This document shows, one piece after another, positions 10,500-22,672 of a stretch of 64,000 nucleotides of DNA (the stretch's first letter is position 1; the number at the start of each line of letters is the position of its first letter). The position numbers were made by a program, and so were the translations under genes. A model generated the notes under the pieces. That model was not told where the DNA came from, searched no databases, and was given only the letters and a program-made list of their open reading frames with translations. The stretch comes from Orientallactaga sibirica (taxonomy: Eukaryota; Chordata; Mammalia; Rodentia; Dipodidae): NCBI GenBank assembly GCA_036365145.1, contig JAEOAD010000029.1:20507001-20571000 (forward strand). Reading direction: 5' to 3'.

Positions 10500-12030
10500 A
10501 GAATATATGAAATCTTTGAAAATATATATGTATATAAATATATTTCTATTTTGTTTATATTCTTGATACTGGTATTTTATACCTTAGATAGTCCTTAGAT
10601 GGTAATGTATTCTTCAGCAAAAATAAAATGGAATCATGTATGAGATATGTAAAAAGAAAAAAATACAAAAGTTAAATAAGCAAAAGTATAGTTTAATAAT
10701 AATAAGAATAAATAAGAAAACCAGAAAGGAGCTTTTAAAAATATTTGCAGCTCACAATAAAAAGCTTTAAGAAAGAATGTGGTCCTTGAGTTATTAAAAA
10801 AAGAAGTACATCATCTGATTGGGCCCAAAAGTCCTTAAATAATGCAGCAGTGACATGAATAGCACTTTTATGGCTAGCCTGAAAACAAGTTCAAAGTGGA
10901 AGGCATCAGACACTGTGGTCACTCACACCTCATCAAAACAGAGATCCAGAGTCTACAGAGAAAGCAATATTAATTCAGATCTCTATCTTTCCCAAAAAGG
11001 ATCCAGGAACATTGTGGAAGAAGGGAAAGCAAGATTTTAAGACCCTCAGGGTGTTTGGTAATAGTCAGAGTCACTGTGACCCCTCCCCAGAATGACTGAG
11101 GCCTCTTGGTCCCTACATTGAATACCTTAACCCCACTGAATAAGACCTCAAAAGAAGTGGGGCAGGGGAGAGAAGGCTTAAGAGTACCAACTTTTGCATA
11201 AAAACATCAATAAATTCATAAAAAAAATATAAAAAAACACATTCAGTGTGGCCATGTTGTGGAGAACAGTAAAGCAGTTTCCTTTAAATATTTTTGTAGG
11301 AGACAGACACATATATATTCAGTGTTGTATGGATACAGTGGATCACTTATTTGATTTTCCATACTTAATGGATAAAGAAGATGCTCATGCCTGTGCACAA
11401 AATTTATTCAGAATTTCAAGACAGCAACAACAAGGTTCAGGACCCTGCTGTCTGTGAAGCCCTGTGCCACTATGCAAGTCATATTCCTATGCAGCTTGGA
11501 ACTAAGGGCATGATTTGGAATCCAAACTGTCCACTATCAGCAATAGAATCATCGAGCTTGCAATTATATTTTACTTTATCGTTCTAAGCTCAAGCCATCC
11601 TGGGAATACCAAGGAAGGGGCCTGAGGGAGAAATCATCATTGGAGTGAACACAAGTTGCTATAGTCCACAGAAATTCCCAGAAGACCTACTTGCACATAG
11701 AAATTACTTGATAATTTTTATTTTGAGAAATACAAATACATGGATAAATATGTGAAAATATTTTATGTGTTTCATTAATTTTAATATTTAAGGTAAGTTT
11801 CATAGAGCCAAGTTAAAATAAATTTAAAGATGCAGTTTGTTTTTCATATGTGGATTCAGGCATAGAAAGACTTGGTCATGAAAAACAGATAGATAGATAG
11901 CTGTCACATATGAAGTTACGTTGTGCTATAGTATTGCTATAGTTCTTATACTTAAAAATAGTAGGGTATGAAAATAGGAATTAAACTTTTTCATCCAAAT
12001 GATTTAATTTTGTTCAACACATTGCAGACA
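10500..12030. other. Unclassified sequence, no gene seen
   Basis: AT-rich DNA with short chance reading frames only (all under 70 codons) and no SINE, LINE or RNA gene that I can recognise. A small (GATA)4 run lies near 11886. Confidence 0.55.
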
Positions 12031-12037
12031 TATATAA

Positions 12038-12038
<1 letters not shown>

Positions 12039-12069
<31 letters not shown>
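12039..12069. repeat. (TG)n microsatellite
   Basis: About 15 perfect TG units. Confidence 0.95.
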
Positions 12070-12072
<3 letters not shown>

Positions 12073-12169
12073 GTTAGTGTTCTAAGTAATGAAGATTATT
12101 TCCAGGTTTAATAGAGAGGTGATGAGATTGATTTCAGGCACTTCAGTATTGCTTGTAACTCACAGCAGT

Positions 12170-12715
12170 TACAGAGATTAGGAGCAAGTCAGCCCCATTT
12201 TGTAAAGTAGCTGGTCAGGGGCACAGGACAAAAAAAAACATAAAACATCAACTTTCTCTGGCAAGACTGGAAGATAACTCCGGTCCAGAAAATGAAATCT
12301 GAAAATCCCTGACTCCTCAAGATATTGGCTAATCACAGACTTTGTTCCTTTCACTCCCTGCCTTGACACGCTTCTTGGCCCCCTTGAGACATTTTGGTGG
12401 ACTCTGCACCATGCATACAGGCCGTTTCTGAGTTTCTGCTTTTTTCCCAAACCTGTCAATCAAATCAGAATACTTTATATACACTCAATCTTAACCAATA
12501 AATTAATTCCAAGTCAGTACCTAATTTCCAGTGAATAAATAGCCCAGTTCAGATCTCTGATCTGCAAGTCACTTTCCAGGACTTCCCCTGCTTCAAGAAG
12601 CTTTTCACTTTCACTCTTCAATAGAACATTTACTTGCTTACCCTTCTTCTGCTGTTCTCATTCTTCACCATTGTAAGACAACGAACTTCTATGCCCAAAA
12701 TTGGTAACAGTGGGA
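12170..12715 (+). mobile_element. Candidate solo LTR
   Basis: The segment has the layout of an LTR: a U3-like part (from about 'gagcaagtcagccccatttt'), a TATA-like 'actttatataca' near 12470, AATAAA signals near 12497 and 12534 and a pyrimidine-rich U5-like end (cactttcactcttcaataga ... gtaagacaacgaact) finishing in 'aaaattggtaaca'. No second copy or internal retroviral sequence is seen, so the family is unknown. Confidence 0.45.
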
Positions 12716-12719
12716 GAAG

Positions 12720-13201
12720 CTAGGACAGGACAACAACACCCTGTAGAATAAAGAAAATTCTTTCCCTTTACGTACTTCCAAAGAGGACGATCTCTGACTA
12801 AAGCTAAGTCCTCACTAGATATGAATGTGCCTTATTTGTTGTCTGGTGGCAACCAGGGAAGGCACTAGATAGGATGTAAGACTATAAATAAGGTATGTTA
12901 GCCTGTGTGGCAGGCAGTTCATCCTGTTGTAATACCACACCTGGAGGTATTCGTCCTCTAATAGCTATGGTGAGGGAGTGATCTTGTCTAGTGTACCTGG
13001 ATGGGAGAGAAGCTGCAGAGAGGTGTCACTGTTTCCATTTAGGGATGCAGTATCAACCATCTATGTCAGCAGTCTTGAAATTCATGGAGGTTGGACTCCT
13101 CTGTAATCAAGAGTTTATAAAACCAAGAAATGAGACTCAGGGTAATGGCAGATTTGGGAGTTCAGGAACAGTCCACCAAGATTATCAACCCCAATTCTGG
13201 G
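12720..13201. other. Unclassified sequence, no gene seen
   Basis: No recognisable repeat or gene. The segment ends at the target-site duplication of the SINE at 13212. Confidence 0.5.
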
Positions 13202-13211
13202 CCCTGCCCAA

Positions 13212-13473
13212 TTTTTTTTTTTTTTTTAATTTTTGGAGAGAGACACAGAGAGGGACAGACAGACAGGGAGAGGGAGACAGATAGAGAATGGGCTCGCCAG
13301 CAGTCTCTCAGCTGCTGTGAAGGAACTCCAGATGCGTGTGTCCCCTTGTGGTCAAGTGCAGCATTGTGTGCTTGCATCACTTTGCATCTGGCTAAATGTG
13401 GGACCTGGAGATTGTAACCGGGTTTTTAGGCTTAGCAGGCAGGCGCCTTAACTGCTAAGCCATCTCTCCAGCC
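13212..13473 (-). mobile_element. tRNA-derived SINE, long type
   Basis: Reverse complement of the long subfamily, recognised by the extra 'gcaaagtgatgcaa' segment and 'agcagctgagagactgctgg'-type 3' part. A perfect 10-base target-site duplication 'ccctgcccaa' flanks it (13202-13211 and 13474-13483), so it entered by L1-type retrotransposition. Reading frames across it are artefacts. Confidence 0.95.
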
Positions 13474-13489
13474 CCCTGCCCAACTTTTA

Positions 13490-14385
13490 ACAAAGAATTG
13501 GTCGGCAAAAATTAACTTGAGAAGGATAAATTATGAATTTTTTATTTAGGGAGGAACCACAAATTGTGGGTCGTAAGTACATGGAAAGTAGGAAACATGT
13601 AGGAAAATGGCTGGGGCAGAGCCATTACCACCTTTAGGATAGCACCTAAGAGCTATGTAGGGAGATGTAGAAGGAACACACACAGCATCTGCCCTGAGCC
13701 TCCTCATGGAAGAAAGCTAAGAAGGCAAATGGTGGTGGTTTAAGAAAAAAATAGCCGAGGGAAAACATCAAGGCAGAGACCAAATAGTTCAGATGAGAAA
13801 TGAGTGATAAAGACAGTTACACCCATGGTTACCCCAAATTTAGAGAAATTACATAGGTAGCAGGTCCAGAGTTTAAAGGAAGCACCCACATATGTGGTAG
13901 ACCTAGAGTGTGAGAGAAATATGCATATGGTAGATCCAGAAACCATAGAAATCCCACATGTAATTAAAGTGAGAAGTTACCCCAAAGTATGAGTCAGAGA
14001 CAAGCAGAAATACCACCCAGACAAAGAAGCAGCATGTTGCTCTGCCCGGACCCAGGTAGGATGGGGCGGGGTGCCTGGTGAGAGGAGCTGGAGCAAGACT
14101 CATGTGTAACCAGAGACCAGAGAGAGGAGGGACACACAGAGAGAAAATTCTTTAAAAATAAATACCCTTTATAATAGTCAATTGAAAATGTATTCTCTCA
14201 CCAAATTCAGGTAAGTAAAGGGGAAGACCTGAATGGTTTGAAGACCTGAAATGGTTTGTAGATTTGAAGGGGCAGGCTTCAGGGCCAGCCCACCTGCATA
14301 GTGAAGGCCACTCAGGCAGGCAGTGTGCTGGACTGTGGGTAGCCGGGGGACTGTAGCTGTTGTAAATGAGTCTCAATCAGACACT
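13490..14385. other. Unclassified sequence, no gene seen
   Basis: Moderate GC content; several minus-strand frames of 66-74 codons have no recognisable domain. I see no repeat family. Confidence 0.5.
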
Positions 14386-14389
14386 AGTT

Positions 14390-14480
14390 CCATTCCTGCC
14401 AAGAGTTCCTTTCATGCCAGAGCTGGGTGACATCAGCTTTCTCTGGGCCTCAGTTTCCAACTGAAACTGCCTAAAAGAAG
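14390..14480 (+). mobile_element. Probable MIR SINE remnant
   Basis: 'gctgggtgacatcagctttc' then 'tctgggcctcagtttcc' follows the MIR core order (…GTGACCTTGGGC…, CTCAGTTTCC). It is short and diverged. Confidence 0.4.
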
Positions 14481-14682
14481 CTATCTTCCTCCTAGTTTCC
14501 CTTCGAGGGGACTAATCATTGCTGGGCCCTAGAAGTCCTGCTATGTACTAACCCGCTGCCTCCCCCTACTGAAACAAGCTGAAAGAGATCAAAGGAGATA
14601 GTTTACTTAAGTCTGGGTTTGGGAAAGTTCCATCTCAAAGAAAACTACACCCATTTTCCACAAGGAAAAGATCTCGGCAGCC

Positions 14683-14745
14683 TTGCTTGCCTAAACTTCC
14701 TGAGTGCAGGGATTACAGGCATGGGCCACAGTGTCTGCCCTATTA
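14683..14745 (-). mobile_element. B1 SINE fragment
   Basis: 'cctgagtgcagggattacag' followed by 'gcatgggccacagtg' is the reverse complement of the B1 left end; the rest of the element is missing. Confidence 0.6.
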
Positions 14746-14749
14746 TATG

Positions 14750-15640
14750 ATTTTCTATCGAATAGTTTAAACGTAAGATAGGCGAGGCTTCCTACAGTAA
14801 CAAACAACACCGACATCTCTAACTTGAAATTACAGGCTCCAAATTCTCATGTAATTTAGTCCTAGAAAATTAGGATCTGGCTTTAAAATTTATCTTTGTC
14901 AGCTTCAGCTCCCTTCCAGGAATAGGCTCAATGTATGAATACCTGGCCCCAGAAGGCCTGAACCCAGGTGCCAGCAAAAAAGTTTATCTCCCAGCTCAGA
15001 TGACTGGCCCCACAAGTAAACCTTAATGCATGCTTATTTTCTGTGAAGGACAGGAGGGGTTAGAAAGCCCACGTGGGAATAGGGGTCTGATCCAGTTTAT
15101 CCAATCAGCTCTTTTGCCCCTAATCCTGAGCTGATTTAGTCTGAGTTAGGGGCTGACTCAGGAGTAGGGGAGAGAGAGAGCTAATTGGATAGACGGGATC
15201 AAAATCTGAACTCTGGTTCTGCTGAAGCAGGTAGACAAGGTGATCCCTCTTTGGGCCCTCCCTCCTTCTGGCTAACAAAGTACCCCTCACTATAACATAC
15301 TGTTGCTTAAGATTGGGATCCTAAGTGAAAATTATTTTGAAATCCTCATTATGTGTAATGGTAAGATATTATAAATAGTTAAGTCCCATAAATTTCAGCG
15401 TGATAGTTTCTTTCTTCACGTAGCTTATAAAGTACATCAACAATGACTATATATGATCTTTCTTAAAGCTTTTATAGAAATTTTCTTGCAAAACCATCTA
15501 TTTCAAGGATCATTCTTAAATATTTTATAATGTTAGTTATGAAATATAAACAGCTGGGAGTTCTGTCTGTTCACTTATAGGCATCTATTACACAGAAATT
15601 TTCTAAATTATTCTGAAGAGTTTTAATGGTATTTGTACTA
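14750..15640. other. Unclassified sequence, no gene seen
   Basis: A GC-richer patch (14930-15290) with a short (GA)n run near 15170 contains no open frame of note. It could be an old LTR or unique sequence; nothing decides. Confidence 0.45.
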
Positions 15641-15642
15641 TT

Positions 15643-15842
15643 TAAAATTTTTATTTATTTATTTTCAAGGAGAGAGAAAGGAGAGGGAGAATGGGCACAC
15701 GAGGGCCTCCAGACCCTGCAAATGAACTCCAGATGCTTGTGCCACTCTGTACATCTGACTTTATGTGGGTACTGGGGAATTGGACTCTGGTTGTTAGGCT
15801 TTTCAGGCAAGTGCCTTACCTGCTGAGCCATTCACTAGCTCC
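15643..15842 (-). mobile_element. tRNA-derived SINE, short type
   Basis: Reverse complement with a (TTTA)n tail at 15645-15665 and the tRNA-like head at the right end. Similar flanks 'actatttaaa' and 'actactttaaa' suggest a decayed target-site duplication. Confidence 0.9.
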
Positions 15843-15881
15843 TGTGTGGACTACTTTAAATCAGGTTTTCATATATGTTTA

Positions 15882-16080
15882 ATTTTTTTTTTTTTTTGTT
15901 TTTAAAATTTTATTTATTTTATTTATTTGAGAGAGAGAAGGCACATAGAGAAAATAGGTGTGCTAGGGCCTTTAGCCACTGTAAACGAACTCCAGATGCA
16001 TGTGCCACCTTGTGCATCTGGCTTACGTGGGTCCTGGGGAATTGAACCACATTAACCTTAAGTGCAAGTCATCTCACCAG
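15882..16080 (-). mobile_element. tRNA-derived SINE, short type, head degraded
   Basis: Poly(T) plus (TTTA)n tail, 'gatgcatgtgccaccttgtg' body; the tRNA-like head is mutated ('catctcaccag'). Confidence 0.88.
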
Positions 16081-16242
16081 TTTTTTTTTGTTTTTTTTTT
16101 TTTTTTGGCTTTTTGAGGTATGGTCTTGCTCTATCCTAGGGTGACCTGGACTTCACTCTGTAGTCTCAGGCTGGCCTCAAACAAACTCACAATGATTTTC
16201 CTATGCTTGCCTCCCAAGTGCTGGGACACACCTGGATATGGC
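16081..16242 (-). mobile_element. B1 SINE
   Basis: A poly(T) tail followed by 'ctctgtagtctcaggctggc' and 'cctcccaagtgctggga': reverse-complement B1. It abuts the preceding SINE, so three retroposons stand in a row with the same orientation. Confidence 0.9.
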
Positions 16243-16488
16243 TAATTGTTAAGGTTATATTTAAGTTAATCTCATTTATTTTACCTTGAGAATATTTGTA
16301 AAGAATATAATTTTATTTTATCATTTATCTTTGTAAATAATACATTGAACTTATGAATTAAATTACTTACCTTTCAAATAATTTGCATATATATATATAT
16401 ATGAAACATTCCTCTGATTTCTTTATGAGTTTGAACTTGTATCTTCCTATGTACTTACAGTAATTATGAAATCAAGTTCAATAGATTA

Positions 16489-16540
16489 CTTTCTTTTTTT
16501 CTTTCTTTTTCCTTTTCTTTTCTTTCTTTTTTTTTCAAAT
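16489..16540. repeat. CT-rich (CTTT)n low-complexity tract
   Basis: About 50 bases of nearly pure pyrimidines. Confidence 0.9.
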
Positions 16541-16579
16541 TTTTAATCTTTTAGGTAAAAGAATTTAAATATGGACATA

Positions 16580-16985
16580 GAAGGAAAATTGAGGAACATT
16601 TTACTAGAGTTTGAACGAAACATTCAACTGGGAGGTAAGCAGGCAATCTCCGATGCTGTTACGAAGGGAGAGACAGAGAAGAGAAGGAGAACTGTAGGCT
16701 GACTTAGCAATCAAGAAAGCTGGCATATTGAGCAGTGGGAGTCTGTGAAAAGTTGCATGGGGAAGATCTTCAGAGAGAGATTGAAAGTGTCAGGTCAAGC
16801 TTTGCCTGGTATGTGAAAAGCAAGAGGGAAAAGAAAGTTATACTTTTTGAGCCAGAACTCAAAAACTGGGCAGGTTTAGTAGCGAAAATCTGTAAGTAAC
16901 TCCAAGGGAGGGGCTTCTAGTGTATATAAGTACATGTCCTATTAAAGAGATAATTATTATTCCCCTCTCCCCTTCTTAACATGTA
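16580..16985 (+). repeat. Unclassified repeat X, copy 1
   Basis: The segment shares a colinear series of diverged matches with 20955-21635, e.g. 'agaaggaaaattgaggaaca' with 'agaagaaaattcaagagcta', 'actttttgagccagaactca' with 'attttttgagttataactca', and the end 'attattattcccctctcccc' with 'actattacttccacctcctt'. Copy 2 carries extra sequence in the middle. No coding frame or known family is recognised; an old transposon or a local duplication are both possible. Confidence 0.5.
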
Positions 16986-17224
16986 TTTAGGTATATCTGC
17001 TTTCAGTTTCTGTAACAGATAACTTTTCAGTCTAGGTGATATACAGGCCAATTTAGAATGACTCTTACGCAGTGAGCAATATTATGTCTTTTTGCTCTTA
17101 CAATATTTTGTACAGTTCAGAATGTCATATCTCCATCCAGTACAAGAAGTAGACTCTGGTCTCATTCTTTTGACCTAAAAGTATATAATAGAATAGATAA
17201 AAAGAATGAAGGAATTTATCTGGT

Positions 17225-17585
17225 ACATGTGTGCACATGTGTATTTGTGTGTATGAAGTATGTATGGATTCATATGTGTGAATGCAGGCTTACACATACC
17301 ATGGCATATATGTGAAGATCAGAAGGTTAATTTTAGATAATGGTCCTCACCTTTCACCCAGTTTGAGGCAGGGTCTCTCCTGTTCACTGCTGGTAATGCC
17401 AGGCTGGCTGGTCAACAAGATTCTAGGTGAGCCTCCTGAATCAGCTCCCTCCTTCTCGCTAGGCACACTGAGCTTTCAGACACCAGTGCTACTTCCTCTA
17501 GTTTTACCTGGGTTCTAGGGCTGTAAATATAGTTCTTCACATTTATAATGCAAGCACTTTATCCACTGAGTCATCTCCCAGTCCC
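17225..17585 (-). mobile_element. B4-like (ID-B1 composite) SINE
   Basis: From left to right: a TGTG-rich tail, 'tgaggcagggtctctcctgt', a B1-like middle ('gtaatgccaggctgg'), then an ID-like head in reverse ('gcaagcactttatccactga', 'gtcatctcccagtccc'). This is the rodent B4 layout. Confidence 0.75.
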
Positions 17586-17589
17586 AATA

Positions 17590-20150
17590 AGTTTTTAAAT
17601 CTATAAAATAGCCATACTTTCCCAGGGAGAAATAACTGGCATCAACAAAGGCCTGCTACCTCTATGATCTTTCCTTTCATAAGGAAGTCGACTGGAATGC
17701 ATCTTCCCTCCTTTCATACAGTATTTTAAAGTCTCAGGAAGACAGTTGTGATACAGTCTACTCCTTGAAGTTAGTTTGGACCAGGGATCCAAAGCTGCTT
17801 ATGAGAGGGTGAGGAAATATCCTCCATGACCCCCAACCCTGTAAATGTCTGACTAGCTACCTAGCAACATAATAAGCACCTTCCTTCCAAACTCTACTTC
17901 ATTGATGTATTCCATATCATATCTGAAAAATACTGTCTTGAGCTATTCCCCAGTGTGTGTCACCCATGCCTTTTTATTCCAGGATGAAGTTTTCCAGGAT
18001 ACACTGTGTTACAATCAACACCCACTCACTGTGTGCAAGGCACTGACTACAATTGAGCGACTGCACAAAGAGTTAAATAGGAGGCATAGGGGGCCACTCT
18101 CCCCATTGTTCCAATTAATCTATACAACCCAAATGACAAATGGAAGTTGGTCTCAACCTATAAAAGACACATCTTGATGACATTTATCCAGCCCCATTTC
18201 AAGTATCAAAGCCAGCCACTGCCAGAAGCAGAAGCTGAATGTGCTCTGCTCTCAACCCTGTTCCCTATTTAGCAGCAGTTACTGTTTGAGTTTTCTCCAG
18301 TGTTCTATTGTGCTTCCTTCCTGAATGGTGCCCTGGATGAGCCAGTATGTTCTGCATCAATGCCACTGGAGATCCCTGGGCAGGCACTATCTGAAGGCAA
18401 AAATCAGCAATTGTTTTTTGAGAACAAAAAGAAAAAAATCACATTATTCTAAGAAGCCTTCAAATAAAGCAAATTACTTAAATTGTTAATAGACTGTCAA
18501 CATGGCCTTAATTAAATCATTTGCCTAGAGTTCTTTCTATGAACTGGACTCATTTTATTCACTAGCTTAAAAAAATACAGAGGAAAATCATCTACATTTT
18601 AAGTTCTTATTTGATGTCAGTGGTTAATTTTTTTTCACCCTGAAAATGATGACAGCAATCTTCAGTGTTCATGAGTGTAAATTTCACTTATTTGTGGCTC
18701 AGTAACTCTAGATTCAGTTTTCTACCCAAAGCTAGAAAATCACTTTGAAGAACACTATATAAGTAAATTAAGCCATCAAGTCATCAAACTGGGAATGTCA
18801 CACCCAAGAGGGTGCTTCAGTGCTTATAGCTGCTACTTTGGGGCTCTAACAGGAATTTCCCAACACTAAAAGCATTCTGAGTCTCAGAGAATTCATGGAA
18901 CATAAACCTTTACTTTAAAAATAAACTTTGTATTTTGAAAACAAACCATTTATTGTTTGTATAAACGGTCCTTGCATTTTGCTGTGAAAGAATTTAATGA
19001 CTTGAGTTTATAAAAATCCTATGGTAGACTGATTACAAAAGTAACCTTTACTTTAGAAGAGCAGAGCAATTTAGCCCTTCATTTGAAGCACTGGATTGCT
19101 TGGCTGTTTGCACAAAGCACCCAGTTAGCCACAGCTTCTAGAACTCTAAATCTTTTACTTTATTTTATGTTTTCCATAGATTTTTATATCTTGGATAATA
19201 GCTTTTCAACACAGCAGGAATTACAGAATATAAACATAAGTATGCAAATTTTAGTTGTATTTATTTTAGAATACACTTGCAAATTAGCATTGGAAAGTAA
19301 TTTATTACATATAGCAATCCCTATCTTTCACAACTGATGAGGTTCAAGATATGTCACCCAAAAATACCATTGCAGGAATAGTAAATATGCCACTAAAAAT
19401 ATGGCTTTTTGTTTTGGTTTAGCTGTTATGGTTTGGGTTTGCTTCTTTGCTTGGTTTCATTGAAAGAGACAGGGTCTGACAGGGAGTCAGGTAGCTCTTC
19501 TAGGCAGTTAGGGTGACTGGGCCCCTGAAAGTCAGAAACAGGAATGTCTTTGGGTCTACCTTTATAGTCTGCATTTGCTAGAAATCAAAGGATGATCTAG
19601 ATTCTTATCTCTTGCCTAAAGTAGATCTGTTTTTCCATACCTTGAGCCCCTTTCCTGGGAGAGAAGTCTCCCCTAGAATTTAATCTAGCCCTAACTTTGT
19701 GGTTGGTCAAGTTCAGCCCCCAGAACTTGGTATCATGGCCAGCCTCTTCCTGAGACAGCCCCTAGGCCAGACCAAACAGGTGTCCCTCAGCTCACCTGAG
19801 CTGAAAAGTAGGGCCCACCACCATAAAGTTATAAATGCATTTGTTGAGGGAGAGCGAGGTTTTTATGCTTCCTGATGTCTCCTGTACCTCCAGCTGTGGG
19901 TGAGTTTCTCCTCAGCTCAGGCCCCAGCCCCTAATTTCTACATGGGTTTTTTTCTCCACATGGCAAGAGCTCTTTGTACCTTCTGTTCTGTCCTCTTTGT
20001 GGTTTTTTTAGGCCCACCACATGAGCTCTCAAGCCATATGGGTGTGTTCATTCTCCTACCCTTTTAATAAATATAATTATTTAATAATTATCCTCCTCAG
20101 TCATTTTATTAATTCACTGATTACATTTAGACACAAACCTAGGATTTGGG
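17590..20150. other. Unclassified sequence; LTR-like part near 19.65-20.1 kb
   Basis: Mostly unique-looking AT-rich DNA with no gene. From about 19650 to 20110 the sequence is GC-richer and ends with 'cccttttaataaatataatt', which could be a poly(A)-signal region of an old LTR; there is no second copy or internal sequence to prove it. Confidence 0.45.
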
Positions 20151-20154
20151 GTAC

Positions 20155-20271
20155 AAAGACTTTCCTTAACCCAGAGCACCCTGTTATGTAGCTGAAGCTG
20201 GCCTGAAACTCATGTCAATCTTCTCAAGCACCTGAGTGCTGGGATTAGAGGCATGATGCATCACACCTAGG
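20155..20271 (-). mobile_element. B1 SINE (old)
   Basis: 'ctgaagctggcctgaaactc' and 'ctgagtgctgggattagagg' are the reverse complement of B1. Confidence 0.78.
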
Positions 20272-20637
20272 TCAAATATGCCCTTTGGGCATAAGGATTA
20301 CTTTGAGATGATAATTTTGAGAAACTGTTAATATACAACTGAGAGAAATATATACCTAGAAGGGAAATTTCTTCTTGTATCTTGTTTGCACAATAAAGAC
20401 CAGGAAGTAATAAGAAATTGCATGGATTTCAATCCACAAAGCAAGTTTGTTCTTGGTATTGCATTTGTTCCTAGACACCTCTTCTCACCAGACCTGGATC
20501 TTTCTTCACACCCCTCTTTCTTTGATCCAGACTGAGGCAGATTTACTCCTTTCTCTGGAGTAAATTCTGTTTGATTTTTTCCTGTGGTTTTTTTTTAATT
20601 TATTTTTAAAAAATATTTGTTTTTCTTTTTTTTTTAC

Positions 20638-20854
20638 TTAAATCTTCTTTTTAATAATTATTTTTTTGGGAAAGGAGAGAGAGAGGGAAAGAGGCAGATA
20701 GAGAATGGGCCTATCAGGGCCCCCAGCTACTGACAATGAACTCCAGATGCACCGTCCATCTTATGCATCTGTCTTAAGTGTGTCCTGGGGAACTGAATCT
20801 AGGTCCTTTGACTTTGCAGGTAAGTGCCTTAACCACTAAGCCATCTCTCCAGCT
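20638..20854 (-). mobile_element. tRNA-derived SINE, short type
   Basis: GA-rich stretch, 'aatgaactccagatgca', 'gggaactgaatct' and head 'ctaagccatctctccagctc' in reverse orientation. Confidence 0.9.
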
Positions 20855-20954
20855 CATTCTTTTCTATAGAAAAACAGGGAGGGATTGACACAGGAAATAT
20901 AATGTCCCTTCTTTTGCAAGCTCTTGATCTTCTCCATAAAATAATGGAAAGGAA

Positions 20955-21635
20955 GATTGACTCAGAAGAAAATTCAAGAGCTACTTTGCTGGAGTTAGAA
21001 AAATCAAGCTAGAGGTCTGGAGAGCTGCTGGGAAGATGAAAATGGAAATGGAGGTAAAAAGAGAATCTGTACTTTCTGTGTTAAAAGTGAGTACAAAGTG
21101 GTCAGGTGGGCACAGCAGTGAATGTTTGTTTATCACTGTGTCAAAGGGGAAATGGAAGGCTTCAGAGACAGTGAGAAAGCTTTTTTTTTTTGGTAAAGCA
21201 ATAAAGCAATCTTAGAATCTCAGGGTAGTATTGCAGGGTCAGAGAAGAAGGTTACAAGCTCTTTGAACTCAGAAAGTAACCAGAATAAATGATGAGTGAG
21301 GGTCTGCAAACAACTGTGAATTGAGGATCTCTGGGATTCAAGTACGTTTCCCATTAGGGTGTTAATTGGTACTCTCATTTTTTCTGTATCTTCATTCAGA
21401 TGTATATCATATTTTTTTCTTTGCTTTTGGGTTTTGCCTGATCTTTAGCTCGTCAAGCAGGTGAATCTAAAAAAGAGAAAGGAAGGAGAAAACAAGTTAG
21501 ATTTTTTGAGTTATAACTCAGAATAGCAGTGAAGGTCTTTGAGCTACTATACCAAGGTAAGGGCCTCTTGGCATATACCTACATTATTTCATTTTGGGGA
21601 TTACTATTACTTCCACCTCCTTAGCCTGTCTTTTG
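20955..21635 (+). repeat. Unclassified repeat X, copy 2
   Basis: Colinear diverged partner of 16580-16985, including about 300 extra bases (roughly 21180-21440) that copy 1 lacks. See that entry for matching landmarks. No reading frame of note. Confidence 0.5.
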
Positions 21636-21909
21636 GTAAAGGGTGCTCTTGACCAGGTGAGTCATTGTCAGACTCTAGTGGATTAATTCTTAAGGGAAAG
21701 GACTTTAGTTCCTATTCCTCCACCATGATCATTTATATGACACTTTAAATCATTTAGAGTAATGATTGTAAAGTTTTCCTAATCAATGTTACCAGAGAGA
21801 TAAGATGTGAGATTTGGGGTCCATCCTCCAAAGACCCACAGCCTGCTAATGTCTACATACAACAGAGCTGTTTCAAATTAACCCATTACAATTTCATCTG
21901 TAAGAAGAC

Positions 21910-22215
21910 TGAGAGATGGGGATATAGCTCAGTCACTAAAGTGCTTGTTATGAAAACATGAGTACCTGACTTTGATCCCCAGAACATGAGAAGCAAGCGG
22001 CGGTTATCCCTGCTTATAGTCCTAGCTCTAGAGAGGCAGACAGTAAGATCCCTGGGGCTCACTATTTAACCAATGTAGTCCAATTAGCTAGTGCCAAGTA
22101 ATGGGAGATCCTGTCTCAAAAACATTGTGGACAGTGTTTCTGACGAATGACACCAGAGCTTGTCCTCTGACCTCCACACTTATCACCCCCACCACTCACT
22201 CACACACACATTTTT
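21910..22215 (+). mobile_element. B4-like (ID-B1 composite) SINE
   Basis: An ID-like head 'gatggggatatagctcagtc' with a B-box-like 'gactttgatccccag', then a B1-like part and the typical end 'cttgtcctctgacctccaca' with a CA-rich tail. Confidence 0.8.
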
Positions 22216-22219
22216 AAGA

Positions 22220-22655
22220 CAAGAAGTATCAATAATATATTTGTTTTACTTTATACAAATATGTTATGTACAGAGAGAAAAATTACATACAACTTTAACA
22301 CAATATTATCTAGTATTAAGAGTCAAACTTAAATGCCATGTGACATTTGAAGTTGTGATAAAAGATGTTTGAATTAAAGTTTTTCACATAACTTTATCAT
22401 TGGCCTTCAAATAATGGTTCTAGATGATTTCTACTGCTTCTGCTGTCATTCTACAGCTGAAATTATTCCTGAAACATTTTGGGGCTTTACAGGGCATCTG
22501 TGAAGACATTGTTTATGTCCTTTCCTAGTCATGGAAATAGTTGTTATTTAGTTCTATATATGAGGAATGTTTGGCTCAGCAATATGGGGAAGAACATGAA
22601 AATCATATTTTAGGCATAACTCAAAACATTTTAAACCATATGCAAATATGATATA
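22220..22655. other. Unclassified sequence, no gene seen
   Basis: AT-rich, no repeat or gene recognised. Confidence 0.5.
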
Positions 22656-22672
22656 GAAATTACTGAATATGA

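Noticed and set aside
13130..13451. Overlapping frames on both strands around 13.2-13.4 kb
   Set aside because: They translate the long-type SINE and its GA-rich tract; the same peptides recur at other SINE copies (33.9-34.1 kb, 48.6-48.9 kb).
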